Numbered from the stretch's first letter, positions 1 to 7,790 are shown. The stretch is 64,000 nt of DNA from JAFDZW01 sp964404255 (GCA_964404255.1 CAYOJJ010000016.1:1-64000), one strand, 5' to 3'. Notes: generated by a model not told the origin, from the letters alone. Numbers and translations are program-made.

Positions 1-55
1 GGGGGGTTGGGGTTTGGGGGTTGGGGGTTCGGGGTTCGGGGTTCGGGGTTCGGGG
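1..55. repeat. G-rich short tandem repeat (GGGGTTC type)
   Basis: The first 55 bases are runs of four to six G separated by TT, TTT or TTC, with four GGGGTTC units at the end. Related G-runs (GGGGTATGGGG) occur at 2197-2222, 9079-9113, 14066-14083 and, on the other strand, 11249-11283. The pattern can form G-quadruplexes. No coding potential is visible. Confidence 0.8.
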
Positions 56-59
56 AATA

Positions 60-262
60 AGATTTAAAGACCTTCAATATACCTGTCATTTGTCTGAACC
101 GTCCCGCCACGGCGGATTTACAAGATTAATGGCCCGCCACGGCGGGGATAGATTTATGGGATTAGCTGGGATTATGTTGATTCTTCTTCACGGCCTTTAC
201 TAAGCCTGTCATTCCGAGTCCGCCACGGCGGACGAGGAATCCCTATAATGTCTTAACCAACC
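60..262. repeat. composite dispersed repeat, copy 1, with nested micro-palindromes
   Basis: This stretch is collinear with 2218-2360: both carry TTCAATATACCTGTCATTTG, the GGGATTAGCTGGGATTAT stretch and the CCTGTCATTCCGAG...GAGGAATCCC element. Copy 1 differs by three insertions of a short palindrome, roughly CCGCCACGGCGG, near 103-115, 132-146 and 220-234. Bases 1-325 hold only repeats and no convincing gene. Confidence 0.75.
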
Positions 263-325
263 GTCTTACGCACCGACCCGCATTTCCCATACCCCAGCCC
301 TCAAACCCCCAAGAGACCTTACGTC

Positions 326-679
326 TCAAAAGGTAAGAACCTTATCGCTTTCAACAACCCAATTCGTTAGCTCGGCCATCGTACTAAGCTCGGTGCCTTC
401 AATGAGCATCGATTCCTTCAGGCCCCGGGCCTCGGCGCAACTGCCGCAGATCTTAACCTTCGCGCCTTTCGACAACGACAATTTTATCATACGTTCGATA
501 TTGTAATAGCCGTTCGGAGTATTCTGGTGGGCGATCGCAGCAGTAGCGGCATCGGCCATTAAGAAGATGCGCACTTTGGTTTCGGGATGATCTTTCCCAA
601 GCTGGTTAGCAAGGCGCAACGCATTATAAGCTTTCTCGCTTCCATACGGTGCATCGTTAATAATAAGCAGTATATTCAT
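326..679 (-). CDS. DsrE/DsrF-like sulfur-relay family protein
   Basis: This is a 117-residue soluble protein with the DsrE fold pattern: a hydrophobic first strand (MNILLIINDAPYGSEKAYNA), a later FLMADA strand, and a central KVKICGSCAEARG segment holding two cysteines, C97-type in position, where DsrE proteins carry their reactive Cys. Members move sulfur between carriers or act as peroxiredoxin-like proteins; the substrate here is unknown. The length is normal for the family. ATG start at 679. It runs in the same direction as the two membrane-protein genes before it but is separated from them by about 110 bases, so co-transcription is uncertain. The family call is firm, the role is not. Confidence 0.8.
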   Translation of the reverse strand: MNILLIINDAPYGSEKAYNALRLANQLGKDHPETKVRIFLMADAATAAIAHQNTPNGYYNIERMIKLSLSKGAKVKICGSCAEARGLKESMLIEGTELSTMAELTNWVVESDKVLTF

Positions 680-791
680 TGGTTTGACAGAGTGTTATAA
701 ATACCATCCGATGACCACTTCATGCAGGTGCGATAGCCTGAGCCGAAGCAGTGCTCTATTAGATGCACTATTATAGTAGAGGATTCGACTA

Positions 792-1160
792 TTATCTGCC
801 CTTCTTCATCGACTTGCGCCAGCCGACTATCAGCGGCAGCACTATCATGAGGATGTAATACAAATACACATCGAACTTATAATATCCATCGGCCGGATGA
901 AAGATGCTGACGAGAAAAAGATCGTCGAAGATGATCGCAATAGATGTCCAGATAAAGGCGATCATCCCATAATACCGCAGGCTGGTGCTGTGGATCTTTT
1001 TAATTAATATCCAAAGCGTAACAGCAATACCGAACGGCATGATAACCCACCCGATCATATCCGACGGCACCACCGAGAAGAGCAGAATGCCGAGCACATA
1101 GCCGATGATCCAGATCATGACCCCATAGCCCAGCCCATCTTTTAATAGTCGTTTATTCAT
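792..1160 (-). CDS. small integral membrane protein, unknown function
   Basis: The protein has 122 residues and about four hydrophobic segments: YGVMIWIIGYVLGILLFSVV, the IGWVIMPFGIAVTLWILI stretch, YYGMIAFIWTSIAIIF and a last one before the basic tail WRKSMKKGR. The ATG at 1160 is preferred over a longer reading to 1247, because the extra residues are a low-complexity Gly/Asn stretch. No catalytic motif is visible and no family was recognised with confidence. It lies head to tail with the COG4705-like gene upstream. Confidence 0.6.
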   Translation of the reverse strand: MNKRLLKDGLGYGVMIWIIGYVLGILLFSVVPSDMIGWVIMPFGIAVTLWILIKKIHSTSLRYYGMIAFIWTSIAIIFDDLFLVSIFHPADGYYKFDVYLYYILMIVLPLIVGWRKSMKKGR

Positions 1161-1359
1161 GGTATAGCAGAGTTTTGTTAAGTGCCGGAGCCTGTTCCAA
1201 AATCCATTCCATACCAGAAACCCGCCGCCGCCGCCGTTTTTCGCCACTTGCGGCAGTATCCCCGCGATAACTTTTTTATGGATAGTAAATATTCTTTACA
1301 GTTTGGGGCTGGGTTCGGGGTACAGTTGGTATTCCAATGTTGATCTTTAGAGGCGTCTG

Positions 1360-2130
1360 TTATTTCCCGGCCGCAGTTCTTCTTTGCTTGATCGTTTCAT
1401 ACCACATTAGAATAGCGAGGATCGAAAAGAGAATGGCGGATGAACCGATGGTGCCAAACCCTAAGCCGCCTTGTTCCGGAGTTTTTGTCAATAGATCGCC
1501 GCACGTTGCCCCGAAAGGACGGGTGAGGACGAAGGCCATCCAAAACAGGATAATCCGCGAGACCCTGGTAAAATAATATGCGAGAATAATAGCACCGAGC
1601 AGCGTGCTGATAAGAATGGCGCCGCCGGAAAAACCGAGGCCGGAATTATCGGCAAGAAAATCTCCGAGTGCTGTGCCGAGCGTATTCGAAAAAAGAATGG
1701 CCACCCAATAAAATACTTCGCCTCTGAACGTACCGATGTTCGTTACCGATAACGTTTTTTCATTGCGATGCCAAAGCCAAAGCGTCGTAACAAGCAGCGA
1801 TACCAGAATAACCGAGCCGGCAGCATAGCCCAGGCCAAGCGTACGGTCCATATAATCGGACATCGTAGTGCCCGCGGTGCTCGTCGCCAGGATTACCGCC
1901 CAGTACAACACCGGATGAAACCGCTTTGCATATAGCTGGCCGCTAAGAGCAAGGATAAAGCCCCCGATAAGAATGAGCGAGCTAATGGCATAGCCGATAT
2001 TCAGCGTCATCGAAAGAAGATCGCCGGCCGTCTCGCCTAAGGTCGTTGCCGAAATCTTCATCACCCAGAAGAGGAAGGTAACTTCGGGGATCTTACTCTG
2101 CACGATACTGCCGGATATACTGCGCTGCAT
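1360..2130 (-). CDS. COG4705-like multi-pass membrane protein
   Basis: This 256-residue protein has about eight transmembrane segments arranged as repeats. Each repeat carries an acidic GD motif within a helix start, for example TLGETAGDLLSMTL, TMSDYMDRTLGLGYA, TLGTALGDFLADNSGLGF and PFGATCGDLLTKT. That repeated T-x-G-x-x-x-G-D signature is typical of the uncharacterised COG4705 membrane-anchored proteins. Function is unknown; the regular acidic residues could serve ion or metal coordination, which is inference. The start at 2130 (MQRSISGS) is chosen because residues upstream do not fit the family. It is transcribed toward the small membrane gene at 792-1160. Confidence 0.75.
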   Translation of the reverse strand: MQRSISGSIVQSKIPEVTFLFWVMKISATTLGETAGDLLSMTLNIGYAISSLILIGGFILALSGQLYAKRFHPVLYWAVILATSTAGTTMSDYMDRTLGLGYAAGSVILVSLLVTTLWLWHRNEKTLSVTNIGTFRGEVFYWVAILFSNTLGTALGDFLADNSGLGFSGGAILISTLLGAIILAYYFTRVSRIILFWMAFVLTRPFGATCGDLLTKTPEQGGLGFGTIGSSAILFSILAILMWYETIKQRRTAAGK

Positions 2131-2217
2131 ATTGATGGTAAAATATCGGTGAGTGAAACACTCCGGCAATTATCTTCATTCGTTGTGATGCGGTGGCATG
2201 GGGTTTGGGGTTTGGTT

Positions 2218-2434
2218 GGGTTTAAAGGCATTCAATATACCTGTCATTTGTCTGAACCGGGATTAATGGGATTTATGGGATTAGCTGGGATTATTATTTA
2301 TTTTGGCCTTTACTAAGCCTGTCACTGCCGAGCGAAGCGAGGAATCCCCTGATGTCCTCGCAAATCATCTTAAGCACAAATGCAGAGTCCCGTAGGGACG
2401 AACTGTTGGTAGCCCCGGGCGGAAGCCCGGGGTT
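2218..2434. repeat. composite dispersed repeat, copy 2, plus a CCCCGGGC palindromic element
   Basis: 2218-2360 repeats the layout of 60-262 but without the inserted micro-palindromes. 2384-2434 is a different dispersed element: AGTCCCGTAGGGACGAAC followed by GTAGCCCCGGGCGGAAGCCC, a strong hairpin of the REP-like kind. A second copy is at 3456-3512. Confidence 0.75.
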
Positions 2435-2443
2435 TATGATTGA

Positions 2444-2507
2444 TTCAGACAACTTTTTACTGTATACGGTAACGGGTTTTTTCAAAAAACATGGTAACTT
2501 TGTTTAC
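2444..2507 (+). promoter_or_regulatory. duplicated promoter/operator of the first XRE gene
   Basis: These 64 bases are almost identical to 3562-3625. They hold TACTGTATACGGTA, a near-perfect palindrome, then GTTTTTTCAAAAAAC, a perfect one, and a GGTAAC repeated either side of the latter. TAACTTTG at 2495-2502 matches the Bacteroidota -7 box TAnnTTTG. It lies only five bases before the ATG, so the transcript would be leaderless or nearly so. The palindromes are candidate autoregulatory operators. Confidence 0.55.
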
Positions 2508-2732
2508 ATGAATATCCGTCAGATCGTCGGCGATAATATCCGCTTCATTCGCCAGAAGCGCAATATGTCTCAGGAAGCTCTGGCTTTCGATGCCATGATG
2601 AGTCGTACTTACATCGGCGAAATAGAACGCGCTAAAAAAAACATCTCCGTGGAGTGTCTTACAAGGCTTGCCAGGATATTGGAAGTAGAACCGGGACTGC
2701 TGTTAACGAAGGAGGCGTATAGAAACTGGTAG
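2508..2732 (+). CDS. small XRE-family regulator, C-protein-like, copy 1
   Basis: The 74-residue protein is essentially one Cro/C1-type helix-turn-helix: RFIRQKRNMSQEALAFDAMM, then SRTYIGEIERAKKNISVE as recognition helix and the following loop, and a LARILEVEPGLLLT tail. Length and sequence style fit the controller (C) proteins of restriction-modification systems. The ATG at 2508 is chosen although the frame stays open upstream to 2352, because the upstream part is repeat DNA and the same start is conserved in the copy at 3626. It is about 65-70 percent identical to that copy by eye. A DNA methyltransferase-nuclease gene lies just beyond the second copy, which supports a controller role, but the link is inference. 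Confidence 0.8.
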   Translation: MNIRQIVGDNIRFIRQKRNMSQEALAFDAMMSRTYIGEIERAKKNISVECLTRLARILEVEPGLLLTKEAYRNW

Positions 2733-2747
2733 GATTATATTGATCTG

Positions 2748-2963
2748 TCAGAACGATTCATCAAGGCTTCCCATGCAGCGGCGTTTTCGTTGAATAAGAA
2801 TAGCGATTGCGGTGAAGACGATGGCGTAGGGTGTTCCCTTGAAGAGCACTACCCCTTTCGTGCATGGGCCTCCTGCATCGAACAAGAACAGCACCATCCC
2901 CCAGAAAAAGACGCTGAGTGCTGCCGTTAATACAAAGGCGACATGATATATTTTTTTCTCCAT
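2748..2963 (-). CDS. small two-helix membrane protein, unknown function
   Basis: The protein has 71 residues, with hydrophobic segments around VAFVLTAALSVFFWGMVLFL and YAIVFTAIAILI and a basic QRKRR after the second. The start at 2963 is preferred over the ATG at 2978, because GGAGGAAG lies eight bases before it, one of the few Shine-Dalgarno-like sequences in the window. It ends facing the XRE gene (convergent, 15-base gap). No family was recognised. Confidence 0.5.
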   Translation of the reverse strand: MEKKIYHVAFVLTAALSVFFWGMVLFLFDAGGPCTKGVVLFKGTPYAIVFTAIAILIQRKRRCMGSLDESF

Positions 2964-3045
2964 GATTTCTTCCTCCATTACTGAAGAACGATGCTAATGG
3001 TACGGGGCGGTGTGGTGCATGTTACTTGTATTGTTATTGCTCTGC

Positions 3046-3462
3046 CCGGGCGAGGGAAGTCTTATTTGATCTCCTTCTCCCTACGAGGGAGAAGGATTAA
3101 GGATGAGGGTGCATCGCTTACTAAGCAATCGCTGCTTCTTAAAACATCGCAACGCCGGTTGGCGAGGACATGAAATATCTTTGTGTCTTCAAGGCCGCAC
3201 CCTCACCCTCGATCCCTCTCCCTCTTCGGGCGAGGGAAGTAAAATAAAAATCTCCTTCTCCCTACGAGGGAGAAGGATAAAGGATGAGGGTGTATCGCTT
3301 ACTAAGCAATCGCTGCTTCTTAAAACATCGCAACGCCGGTTGGCGAGGACATGAAATATCTTTGCCTATTCAAGGCCGCACCCTCACCCTCGGTCCCTCT
3401 CCCTCTTAGGGCGAGGGAAGAAAATTAATCTCCTTCTCCCTACGAGGGAGATGTACAGAGCC
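3046..3462. repeat. tandem 180-bp composite repeat (two units and part of a third)
   Basis: Units begin at about 3071, 3252 and 3430. Each contains CTCCTTCTCCCTACGAGGGA, GGATGAGGGTG, a hairpin around CTTACTAAGCAATCGCTGCT, GGACATGAAATATC and the inverted CCCTCACCCTC arm. The same unit recurs singly at 7320-7500, and fragments occur at 6291-6400, 9010-9075, 10615-10690 and 14205-14370. The small open frames crossing it are made of repeat sequence and are not genes. Confidence 0.8.
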
Positions 3463-3560
3463 CCGGAGGGACGAACCGTTGGTAGCCCCGGGTGGAAGCC
3501 CGGGGTCTGTGGTGTCTTTAAACAGTAAAGCTCCGTAGGAGCGCCCGCTATAGCGGGTCG
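3456..3560. repeat. REP-like CCCCGGG palindromic element, second copy
   Basis: This contains GGTAGCCCCGGGTGGAAGCC, as at 2384-2434, followed by a second small palindrome GCCCGCTATAGCGGG at 3542-3557. It directly precedes the duplicated promoter of the second XRE gene, so repeat element, promoter and gene were probably copied together. Confidence 0.7.
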
Positions 3561-3561
3561 G

Positions 3562-3625
3562 TTCAGACAATTTTTTACTGTATACGGTAACGGGTTTTTT
3601 CAAAAAACATGGTAACTTTGTTTAC
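3562..3625 (+). promoter_or_regulatory. duplicated promoter/operator of the second XRE gene
   Basis: This differs by only a base or two from 2444-2507. It keeps TACTGTATACGGTA, GTTTTTTCAAAAAAC and the TAACTTTG box placed five bases before the ATG at 3626. Conservation of this block beside diverged coding sequences suggests that it is under selection as a shared binding site. Confidence 0.55.
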
Positions 3626-3853
3626 ATGGATATTCGTCAAATCGCCGGTGATAACATCCGCTTCATTCGCCAGAAGAAACACATTTCTCAGGAGGCACTG
3701 GCGCTCGATGCCGGAATGAGCCGGACCTACGTCGGCGAAGTAGAACGCGCCGAAAAGACCATCACTATAGAGCGACTCGCCAGGCTCGCCAGGATATTGG
3801 AAGTAGAACCGGGCCTGCTGCTGACGAAGGAATATTACAGGGTCTGTAATTAA
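3626..3853 (+). CDS. small XRE-family regulator, C-protein-like, copy 2
   Basis: This 75-residue Cro/C1 helix-turn-helix protein has the core SQEALALDAGMSRTYVGEVE followed by RAEKTITIERLARLARILEV. It is a paralogue of 2508-2732 with the same start context. It keeps the more canonical DAGMSRTYV recognition helix, where copy 1 has DAMMSRTYI. The gene converges on the methyltransferase-nuclease gene, with seven bases between the two stop codons. Most known C proteins are co-directional with their nuclease, so the convergent layout is unusual. Acting as a regulator of both copies' shared promoter is the simplest inference. Confidence 0.82.
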   Translation: MDIRQIAGDNIRFIRQKKHISQEALALDAGMSRTYVGEVERAEKTITIERLARLARILEVEPGLLLTKEYYRVCN

Positions 3854-3860
3854 GCTGCAA

Positions 3861-5405
3861 TTACAAGAGCTTTTCCTGGGCGGAGGATTTCTTTTCTTTT
3901 TGCGCCTGCTTGATCGTCAGCGAGCCGCTGGCCAGATCGAAGTATTCCGGCCGCTTTGTTTTATTGAGTAGTTCTTCTATCGTAAGTATCTGCAGCTTTG
4001 GAAATTGCCTGCCGTTATAGGAGGTGTAATATCCCGCGCTCACCGCTTCGGTTATCATCGGTTTAGTTGGTTCGGCGAGCGTAACGAAAAGACCGATGGC
4101 CGCTTTTTCGCGTTCGATCACATGAGCAAAATCGCGGATCATTGCAACGCTGACGTTATCACCGCCTTTTACCGATACGACGATCTTCTTAGCGCCGCTA
4201 TCGTCATCTTGAAAATAGATTAGCCCATCGATACCGCCATCGGAGCCTTTCTTCTTTCCCTGAAATGGCTGCGCATTGACAAGCGAACAGGCCCACCATT
4301 GGAATTGGTATTTATCCCGCTGTGCCAGATCCTGCGCATCTTCCAGCGACTTCGGCACTCCCTCGACTTCAAATTCAATTCCGGAGAACGCATCCCGGAG
4401 TCGCTTCTCGATCAGCGATATTGCGAGGTGAGTAATATCAATACCGATCCATTGGCGGTTGAGCTTTTGCGCCGCATGAACCGCCGTACCACAACCACAA
4501 AATGGATCAAGCACAACATCGCCTTCATTGGATGAGGCCTGAATAATTCTTTCAAGAAGTGCGAGAGGCTTTTGTGTGGGATAACCGAGACGTTCTTGTG
4601 CCATTGGGTTTATCATATCAATATCAGTCCAGATATTAGGGATAACATTCCCTTTAAGCTCATGCAAATATGTTTTATATTGTGGATATTTGGCACCTTC
4701 TGTCCATCGGACTTTTCCTTCAGCTTTTAGACGATCATAGGTTTCTTGTGAATATGTTGCAAGCGTATTCCAATAATAATATCCATAATCATCTTTGTCA
4801 CGAAAACGCGCTTTATATTCCTCACTTGGTGGAGTATAAATACGATTAAATGTATATTGATCGCTCTTTGTGTAATAGAGTATATTATCTGATAAAGTAG
4901 GAAACCGTTTTGCCACGGCTTTGCTACTTCCAAGGTTTATAGATCGGCGCCAAACAATATCGTTTTTAAAATTTTCTTTACCAAAAACTCCATCTAAAAC
5001 AATTTTAAGGTAATGAGAAGCAGTTTGATCGCAATGTAAATACAACGACCCGGTTGGCTTCAATACTCTATGCAACTCAAGGAGCCTGTTGGCCATCATA
5101 GTCAGGTAGGCCATCATATCGTTTTCGCCGAGGAAGCGGCGCAGGGAATCGATCATCTGGGCGACATCGGTATTCGGCTGACGGATCAATTCGGCAAATT
5201 CTTTTTCGGCTTCGGGCCCCCAATGCCAGGAATCCTCGAAGGCGGTGATCTGGGCCTCGGCGGAGTGTCCTTTCGGGGTTTTGAAGAGGAGGTTATAATC
5301 GCGTTTGGAATTGAAGGGCGGGTCAAGATAAATCAGATCGACCGATTCGTCTTTAATATACTCCCGTAAAATGTCGAGGTTATCGCCGAAATATAACTTA
5401 TTCAC
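3861..5405 (-). CDS. DNA methyltransferase fused to an Mrr-like PD-(D/E)XK nuclease domain
   Basis: The 514-residue protein has two parts. Residues 1 to about 340 form an N4/N6 amino-methyltransferase of the beta class: catalytic motif DPPF at 28-31 comes first, and the AdoMet motif DPFCGCGTA near residue 300 comes last, with the target-recognition region between. Residues from about 360 resemble an Mrr-type restriction endonuclease: GSDGGIDG near 386 and VVSVKGG near 410 supply the D and xxK of a PD-(D/E)XK site. A single chain that both methylates and cuts would be a type IIG-like restriction system. The start is GTG at 5405. A small XRE gene converges on it. Target sequence and cutting activity cannot be read from sequence. 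Confidence 0.8.
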   Translation of the reverse strand: MNKLYFGDNLDILREYIKDESVDLIYLDPPFNSKRDYNLLFKTPKGHSAEAQITAFEDSWHWGPEAEKEFAELIRQPNTDVAQMIDSLRRFLGENDMMAYLTMMANRLLELHRVLKPTGSLYLHCDQTASHYLKIVLDGVFGKENFKNDIVWRRSINLGSSKAVAKRFPTLSDNILYYTKSDQYTFNRIYTPPSEEYKARFRDKDDYGYYYWNTLATYSQETYDRLKAEGKVRWTEGAKYPQYKTYLHELKGNVIPNIWTDIDMINPMAQERLGYPTQKPLALLERIIQASSNEGDVVLDPFCGCGTAVHAAQKLNRQWIGIDITHLAISLIEKRLRDAFSGIEFEVEGVPKSLEDAQDLAQRDKYQFQWWACSLVNAQPFQGKKKGSDGGIDGLIYFQDDDSGAKKIVVSVKGGDNVSVAMIRDFAHVIEREKAAIGLFVTLAEPTKPMITEAVSAGYYTSYNGRQFPKLQILTIEELLNKTKRPEYFDLASGSLTIKQAQKEKKSSAQEKLL

Positions 5406-5555
5406 GAGGCTAAAATACGAAGAAACTAAAACTATAGTGCCTATTCAATACTCTTTCCTTTGTGCCTCAAATTGGGTGTTTTTTAGGGGTCGAGAATAAA
5501 TAAGCAGGCAGTATCTTCATTATTTTATCTGTCAATACTTTATAGAGATTTGTCT

Positions 5556-6089
5556 ATGGATATAATTACCGGAATAATATTAGCAGTGCAGGCAATCATT
5601 TTTTTTATGCAGTTTAAGGTGATGAAGTCAACAGCCGATATTGCTCAAAAGGCCGCTAAGATTTCGGAGAATGCGGCCTCTTCGGCTGAACGCGCTGCCA
5701 TCTCATCTGAGCGTTCTTCCTCAATAACTGCATTCATAACGGCCTTTCAATACTTGCAACAAGAAAAGGTAATACAGGCAAGGGGTAAGTTATTAGCTTT
5801 TTACGACAATCAACAAATTCAATGGAGAGAATATCCGGGTTCATGGCCGGATGAGCTTATTAAAGCCGCTGAAGAAGTGTGCCGAACCTATGATGTTGCC
5901 GGAATGATCATCAATTATAATTTTCTAAAACCGGATCTGATAACTGTCCCTTGGAAACATTCAATAACGAAATGTCATAAGGCCGCCGAACCATTGTTAG
6001 AAGACTATCGCAAGAAGAGAGAACCTAATTTTTGGATCAATTTTACTAAACTAAACGAACTGGCTCAGGGAAGTACTAATAGAAATTGA
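5556..6089 (+). CDS. membrane-anchored helical protein, DUF4760-like
   Basis: The 177-residue protein has one N-terminal membrane segment (MDIITGIILAVQAIIFFMQF), an Ala/Ser-rich coiled-coil stretch of about residues 25-58, then a cytoplasmic helical domain with FQYLQQEKVIQARGKLLAFY. This layout matches DUF4760-type proteins, whose function is unknown and which often occur beside defence or mobile genes. The ATG at 5556 is preferred to the TTG at 5550. The 150 bases upstream are AT-rich. The same architecture recurs at 33307-33879 in the prophage and, more loosely, at 18153-19203. Confidence 0.6.
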   Translation: MDIITGIILAVQAIIFFMQFKVMKSTADIAQKAAKISENAASSAERAAISSERSSSITAFITAFQYLQQEKVIQARGKLLAFYDNQQIQWREYPGSWPDELIKAAEEVCRTYDVAGMIINYNFLKPDLITVPWKHSITKCHKAAEPLLEDYRKKREPNFWINFTKLNELAQGSTNRN

Positions 6090-6164
6090 TATCGGCGCCC
6101 ACCGGCTCGTCTATGAACTCTATGGCCTCAGCGAAGAAGAGATTAAGATCGTGGAGGGTGCGTG

Positions 6165-6430
6165 AGCCGGGGGGAGGGTGGGGGAGTGGAATAATAAAAT
6201 AAAGACTTCCCTCGCCCGAAGAGGGAGAGGGATCGAGGGTGAGGGTGTAGCCTCGAATATGCAACGCTGTTTCATGTCCTAACTTACTTCACTCATCGAG
6301 TTGCACTGTGCTGTTCCAAGAAGCAGAGATTGTATAGTAACCGTTGCACCCTCAACCTTAATCCTTCTCCCTCGCAGGTAGAAGGAGATTTTATGTTACT
6401 TCCCTCGCCCGAAGAGGGAGAGCAAGAGTG
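6165..6430. repeat. dispersed GAGGGAGAGGG-type palindromic repeats
   Basis: This holds two inverted arms, ACTTCCCTCGCCCGAAGAGG at 6207 and again near 6400, the paired CTTCTCCCTCGCAGGTAGAAG hairpin, and the AAGCAGAGATTGTATAGTAA core seen also at 9048. 6090-6472 contains no convincing gene. The minus-strand open frames here are repeat sequence. Confidence 0.7.
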
Positions 6431-6472
6431 CGAAGAGGATTTAATTAAATTATCGATTTGTATTATACTACC

Positions 6473-6907
6473 ATGAGCGTAAAAGATCAGATCAAAGAAC
6501 ATATTGCAAGTTTGCCCGAAGCGAAGGCTGCTGAGATGCAGGCGCTTCATAAACTGGTGCTTACGATCTCGCCGAAGTGCAAACTATGGTATGAGAGCGG
6601 CGTCGATAGCTCCGGCAAACAGGTTACGAATCCTAACATCGGTTACGGCAGCTATACCATTAAATATGCCAACGGCGATACGAGAGAATTTTTCCGCGTG
6701 GGCTTCAGTGCCAACAAAGCCGGCATCTCCTGTTATATTCTTGGTCTCAAGGATAAAAAATATCTCGCCAACACCTACGCAAAAACGATCGGCAAGGCTA
6801 CCGTGACCGGCTACTGTATTAAATTCAAGAAGCTCGGCGATATAAATCTCGACGTCCTCGAAGATGCCATCAGATACCGGCTCGAAATGCCAAGCGAAGA
6901 AGGGTGA
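6473..6907 (+). CDS. DUF1801-family protein
   Basis: This 144-residue protein follows the DUF1801 (YdhG-like) pattern: an N-terminal helical part (IKEHIASLPEAKAAEMQALH), then the aromatic LWYESGV motif and an antiparallel sheet with IGYGSYTIKYANGDTREFF and GISCYILGL. DUF1801 proteins are small cytoplasmic proteins of unknown biochemical function. The ATG at 6473 is chosen over the TTG at 6458. Spacing to the next gene is 10 bases, which suggests one transcript with the DUF559 gene. Confidence 0.75.
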   Translation: MSVKDQIKEHIASLPEAKAAEMQALHKLVLTISPKCKLWYESGVDSSGKQVTNPNIGYGSYTIKYANGDTREFFRVGFSANKAGISCYILGLKDKKYLANTYAKTIGKATVTGYCIKFKKLGDINLDVLEDAIRYRLEMPSEEG

Positions 6908-6917
6908 TCGATATTGC

Positions 6918-7271
6918 ATGGGCCATAGAGACAACAAGCTTATAGCCTTTGCGCGTGAACGGCGGAAAGAGCCAACGTATACCGAGAAATTGCTGTGGCG
7001 AATACTGCGCAGCCGCCGCGTCGAAGGAATAAAATTTCGCCGAGAGGAAGCGATCGAAGGATACATTGCCGATTTTTATTGTGCGGAGCATCGGTTGATC
7101 GTCGAGATCGATGGTTCGGTTCACGATGAGCCCGAGGTAAAAGCAAACGATATTCGCCGCCAGCAGCATCTCGAAGCGGCGGGCTACACCGTCATTCGTT
7201 TTTCGAGCGACGATGTCTTTGGCCGTGTTGATGTGGTAGTGGACGAAATACTAAAGCACTGCAAAAAATAA
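6918..7271 (+). CDS. DUF559 endonuclease-domain protein
   Basis: The protein has 117 residues and the complete DUF559 (Vsr-like) signature: an ERRKEPTYTEKLLWRILRSR helix, KFRREEAIEGYIADFYC, LIVEIDGSVHD and a C-terminal GYTVIRFSSDDV. The D in IADFYC and the E-x-D in VEIDG correspond to the PD-(D/E)XK metal site. Such proteins may nick or cut DNA, but most are uncharacterised. A longer reading from 6864 overlaps the previous gene by 44 bases; the ATG at 6918 is where family similarity begins. Repeat DNA follows immediately. Confidence 0.82.
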   Translation: MGHRDNKLIAFARERRKEPTYTEKLLWRILRSRRVEGIKFRREEAIEGYIADFYCAEHRLIVEIDGSVHDEPEVKANDIRRQQHLEAAGYTVIRFSSDDVFGRVDVVVDEILKHCKK

Positions 7272-7274
7272 AAT

Positions 7275-7790
7275 AAAAACCTCCCTCGCCCGAAGAGGGA
7301 GAGGGAAGTCTTTATTTATCTCCTTCTCCCTACGAGGGAGAAGGATAAAGGATGAGGGTGTATCGGCTACTAAGCAATCTCTGCTTGTCGAAGCATTGCA
7401 ACGCCGGTTAGTGAGGACATGAAATATCTTTATGTTTTCGAGGTTACACCCTCACCCTCAATCCCTCTCCCTCTTCGGGCTAGGGAAGTCTTATTTAATT
7501 TCCTTCTCCCTTAAAGGGAGAAGGAGATTTTTATTTTATGGGGTGCGTAAGACGATTGGTTAAGACATTATAGGGATTCCTCTCCGCCACGGCGGATGTG
7601 CCATCTTCGTTCGGAATGACATGGTTTAGTGAAGGTCTTTTACATTTGTATTGAGTCCCGAAGGGACGGCAACACAATAGCCCACGATTTCAATCGTGGG
7701 CGGCCAAGACCGTACGCCATTTCTTCTTCAGTACCTTTTTACCCTCATCCTCAATCCTTCTCCCTCTTCGGGCGAGGGAAGTCTTATCTA
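7275..7790. repeat. cluster of dispersed palindromic repeats (three families)
   Basis: 7275-7530 is a further copy of the 180-bp unit of 3046-3462. 7545-7622 is an inverted copy of the ATTCCGAG...GAGGAATCC family and carries one nested CCGCCACGGCGG. 7653-7705 is a different element, GTCCCGAAGGGACGGC followed by the hairpin AGCCCACGATTTCAATCGTG, repeated at 9174-9220. 7740-7788 is one more GAGGGAGAAGGATTGAGG arm. No gene is seen. Confidence 0.75.

Noticed and set aside
21..203. 60-codon plus-strand frame at the window start
   Set aside because: It runs through G-rich and composite repeat sequence only.
2352..2507. N-terminal extension of the first XRE protein
   Set aside because: The upstream codons are repeat and promoter sequence; the copy at 3626 starts at the equivalent ATG.
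3046..3462. CRISPR array
   Set aside because: There are only two and a fraction units of about 180 bases, no 23-50 base repeat alternating with unique spacers, and no cas genes.
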